Source: Candidatus Cloacimonadota bacterium
GTDB lineage: Bacteria > Muiribacteriota > UBA6191 > JACPRK01
Direction of reading: 5' to 3'
Length of the DNA: 7,244 bases
Assembly (NCBI GenBank): GCA_021772705.1
Contig: JAJFLN010000567.1
Coordinates: 1-7,244, forward strand
Part shown: piece after piece, positions 5,487-7,244 of the stretch
Layout: each line of letters starts with the position of its first letter
Numbering within the stretch: the first letter of the stretch is position 1
The notes under the pieces: model-generated
Seen by the model: only the letters and a program-made list of their open reading frames with translations
Told to the model about the DNA's origin: nothing
The model's database searches: none
Program-made: the position numbers and the translations under genes

Positions 5487-5610
5487 GTCGACGCCGCTAC
5501 TTTGCGGCCGGTTACACGAATGTTGGGTCTACCCCAAGCTGCGCTCGCGCCATTGTGTACCTCTCCGGGAGACATGATCCCGTCAGAGAGCCAAGGCAAG
5601 CTAGGCACTT

Positions 5611-5634
5611 GATGGCAAGAGCCATCGTGGTTTT
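5611..5634 (+). terminator. Candidate rho-independent terminator downstream of the integrase
   Basis: GATGGC at 5611-5616 pairs perfectly with GCCATC at 5621-5626 across the loop AAGA, and is followed by GTGG and TTTT at 5631-5634. It lies about 125 bases after the integrase stop, on the correct strand. The stem is short and the T-run is offset by four bases, so strength is uncertain. Confidence 0.45.
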
Positions 5635-5663
5635 CCTCTGCCACCAGCCAGGGTCCGGAGACC

Positions 5664-5719
5664 CCCGAAGCCTGAAGCCCGAAGCCCGAAGCCCGAAGCC
5701 TGAAGCCCGAGGTCCGAAG
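5664..5719. repeat. Tandem heptamer array (CCCGAAG)n, eight units
   Basis: Eight contiguous 7-bp units run from 5664 to 5719. Units 1, 3, 4 and 5 are CCCGAAG; units 2 and 6 are CCTGAAG; unit 7 is CCCGAGG; unit 8 is TCCGAAG. The phase is never broken. The array then decays (CCCGCC) and ends six bases before the stop codon of the minus-strand HEAT-repeat gene at 5726. A 7-bp unit does not preserve reading frame singly, which fits its non-coding place. Slippage would make its copy number variable between strains. Confidence 0.9.
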
Positions 5720-5725
5720 CCCGCC

Positions 5726-7244
5726 TCAAGCCTTAACGAGCTCCCGGAAGAAGCTCACGTCCTCGCGCATCTCGGGACTCAGGTTGCTGTAGTTGGCGTC
5801 GCTCACAAGATCCTCGAGCCAGGGTAGAGTCTCGGGCAGGCAGAGGCGGCCCAATCCTCGGGCGGCCCACTCCCGGAGGAAGGGATCTGGATCTGTCATC
5901 AGGTCCTGAAAACGGGAGCAGGCGCCTAGGTGGCGAACCGTGGCCAGTAGCTCCAGGGCCCGGAACGTCAAGGGGCGCCAGGTCCCGTCGGCCAGAAGCG
6001 GTAACGCCGCATCTCCCAGGGCCTCGTCGTAGGCTGTCTCGGCCACTCTGAGCGCCTCGCTCTGGAGGCCCGGCTCATCATCACTTCCCAGGGCCAGGAT
6101 GACCAGCTCCGCTGCGGATCCGGCGGCTTCCTTGACGACGATCCGGTCCATCAGGAAGGCCCGGGCCAGGGGGGAGGCTTCCTGGTACCACCGGTGTAGC
6201 TCTTTCAAGTTGCCCGTCTCGAGGTGCTGATCCTGGGCAACGGCTGCCTCGAATTCCGGACCTGACAGGGGTGACCCTAGGTGACCCTGATCCCTCAAAT
6301 ACTCCACCACCAAAGGGCTTCCGAGCTGGCAGAGCCCCTCGGCGACGATCTCCTTGTGGGTGAACTCCACGTCCTTGAGACGATCGTGGAGTTTCATCTC
6401 GTGCTGTCGCGCCTTCACCCCGGTGAGGAACTGGCAGGTTGCCCGGAGGACCTTCGGTGACGGGTCGTCCAGCAGGGGCAAGGCGGCATCGACGAACTCC
6501 TCCGAGCCTCTGTCCCGGAGCCCCTCGATGACCCGGAGGCGGATACTCTCGTGGCCGCTTCCCAGAGCCCAGAGGATGAAGTCCGGAATCCACGAGCTTC
6601 CCGGGTTCTCCTCGGCTCGATCCAGTAGCTGCTGCAGTTGCTTCTCATCTCCGGCCAGGCCTCGGTGAAAGGCCAGATCCTGTTGCATCTGATCCGACAG
6701 GGTTGCGTGGACCGGGTCGGAGATGAGGCTGTCGAGATAGGGCAGGGACTCTGGCCTTCTCAGTCTTGCCAGGCCTCTGGCGGACCACTCCCGGATCTCC
6801 TGCGCCGGATCAGCCATCATCGCCCGGAAGCGATCCTCGGCTCCCTCCGGGGCGAGGCGGGATGCCACCTCGAGGGCTCGGAGCCTCAGACTGGGCCAGG
6901 ACTCGGTCTCTGCCAACTCCAAGGCTGCCAGGCCGTTGTCGACTTCCATGGTTCCTTCAATGACTCGCAGCGCCTGGCGCCGAACGCCAAGCTCGGGATC
7001 CTTCAGCGCCCTGTGAAGGACTGGCCTGGCCTCCGCCGAGAGCTCCGTGGCGGCATAGGCAGCCATCAGGCTGCCCCGGCCCAGTGGAGTAGCCCCGTCG
7101 AACCATGTCAGCAACGTCTGCTCATCCGAGGTCGTCCCAGCGATCCGGGTGGCTTCCCGGTACTGATCGGCAACAGAAGCCGCGTCTTCCAGCCCGAAAT
7201 TCATGGCCTCCGACAAGAGGTCCGGAATCGAGGCGGTTGCTGCG
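5726..7244 (-). CDS. HEAT-repeat protein, C-terminal part (5' end outside window)
   Basis: The minus-strand frame is open to the right edge, so the gene is incomplete at its 5' end; from the in-frame TTG at 7216 the visible product is 496 residues. It is an alpha-helical solenoid with repeated HEAT / PBS-lyase-like signatures such as DPELGVRRQALRVIEG, DPAQEIREWSARGLARL, DPSPKVLRATCQFLTG and DPFLREWAARGLGRL. A larger period of about 150 residues is visible, with modules near 34-192, 193-336 and 337-496. Modules 1 and 3 are clearest: RFRAMMADPAQEIREWSARG against RFQDLMTDPDPFLREWAARG, and ESLPYLDSLISD against ETLPWLEDLVSD. The codons before the TTG (IPDLLSEAMNFG...) resemble the end of a further module, so the TTG is probably not the start. 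No catalytic motif, signal peptide or membrane segment is seen. Such proteins are usually protein-binding scaffolds; the partner is unknown. Confidence 0.85.
   Translation of the reverse strand, partial: AATASIPDLLSEAMNFGLEDAASVADQYREATRIAGTTSDEQTLLTWFDGATPLGRGSLMAAYAATELSAEARPVLHRALKDPELGVRRQALRVIEGTMEVDNGLAALELAETESWPSLRLRALEVASRLAPEGAEDRFRAMMADPAQEIREWSARGLARLRRPESLPYLDSLISDPVHATLSDQMQQDLAFHRGLAGDEKQLQQLLDRAEENPGSSWIPDFILWALGSGHESIRLRVIEGLRDRGSEEFVDAALPLLDDPSPKVLRATCQFLTGVKARQHEMKLHDRLKDVEFTHKEIVAEGLCQLGSPLVVEYLRDQGHLGSPLSGPEFEAAVAQDQHLETGNLKELHRWYQEASPLARAFLMDRIVVKEAAGSAAELVILALGSDDEPGLQSEALRVAETAYDEALGDAALPLLADGTWRPLTFRALELLATVRHLGACSRFQDLMTDPDPFLREWAARGLGRLCLPETLPWLEDLVSDANYSNLSPEMREDVSFFRELVKA

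Larger units (their letters stand above)
5487..5725. other. Non-coding spacer between integrase and HEAT-repeat gene
   Basis: This 239-bp spacer lies between two convergent genes. It holds several small hairpins: TTGGG/CCCAA at 5523-5537 with a 5-base loop, a terminator-like stem at 5611-5626, GGGTC/GACCC at 5651-5664, and then a heptamer array. I see no credible gene in it. Frames crossing it translate the repeats into low-complexity peptides. Confidence 0.6.

Noticed and set aside
4629..5528. Possible integron attC site: GTCTAAC after the antitoxin matches RYYYAAC, and GTTGGGT at 5522-5528 matches GTTRRRY.
   Set aside because: The two motifs lie on either side of a whole integrase gene, with no paired inner boxes or bulged stem. 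Such 7-bp degenerate matches are expected by chance.
5664..5719. Repeat array considered as a CRISPR.
   Set aside because: The unit is 7 bp with no spacers and there are no cas genes; it is a simple tandem repeat.
425..5725. tRNA, rRNA, riboswitch or replication origin in the non-coding stretches.
   Set aside because: I looked in the gaps at 1715-1939, 3630-3982, 4636-4785 and 5487-5725 and saw no tRNA cloverleaf, conserved riboswitch core or origin iterons.

Overview
The window is GC-rich bacterial DNA with strong Shine-Dalgarno sites and some GTG starts. It looks like an accessory stretch of a chromosome from an environmental bacterium. No rRNA, tRNA or phylogenetic marker is present, so the lineage cannot be fixed; a proteobacterial, acidobacterial or similar GC-rich soil or sediment lineage would fit, but that is a guess. 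A tripartite TRAP transporter sits among remnants of broken genes and mobility-associated genes.

Left to right. (1) 1-348: a plus-strand Tn3-family transposase fragment, open at the left edge, carrying a clean in-frame internal deletion that joins two separate catalytic-domain blocks. (2) 425-3629: a complete TRAP transporter. dctM and dctQ run on the minus strand and dctP on the plus strand; the dctQ and dctP starts are only 34 bp apart. dctQ and dctM are separated by an unusual 225-bp gap holding a palindrome-rich structured element. (3) 3623-3980: a gene graveyard on the minus strand, with the C-terminal part of a MarR-type regulator and, in another frame just upstream, what looks like the tail of a PIN-domain toxin. 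(4) 3983-4635: an intact HigB/HigA-like toxin-antitoxin pair. (5) 4638-5486: compact hairpins, then a tyrosine recombinase with all catalytic residues but a very short N-terminal domain. (6) 5487-5725: non-coding DNA with a terminator-like hairpin and a tandem heptamer array. (7) 5726-7244: the C-terminal part of a HEAT-repeat protein on the minus strand, built of about 150-residue repeated modules and open at the right edge.

How the parts relate: DctP would capture a substrate, probably an organic acid, outside the membrane and pass it to the DctQ/DctM permease, driven by an ion gradient. The toxin-antitoxin pair and the integrase are the type of cargo that stabilises and moves accessory DNA. 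With the Tn3 scar, the PIN/MarR scar and the repeats, they suggest repeated insertion and deletion around the transporter. I see no clear evidence of a new defence or biosynthetic system. The observations most worth checking are the dctQ-dctM spacer element, the 34-bp divergent start region, the hairpins beside the compact integrase and the modular HEAT protein.
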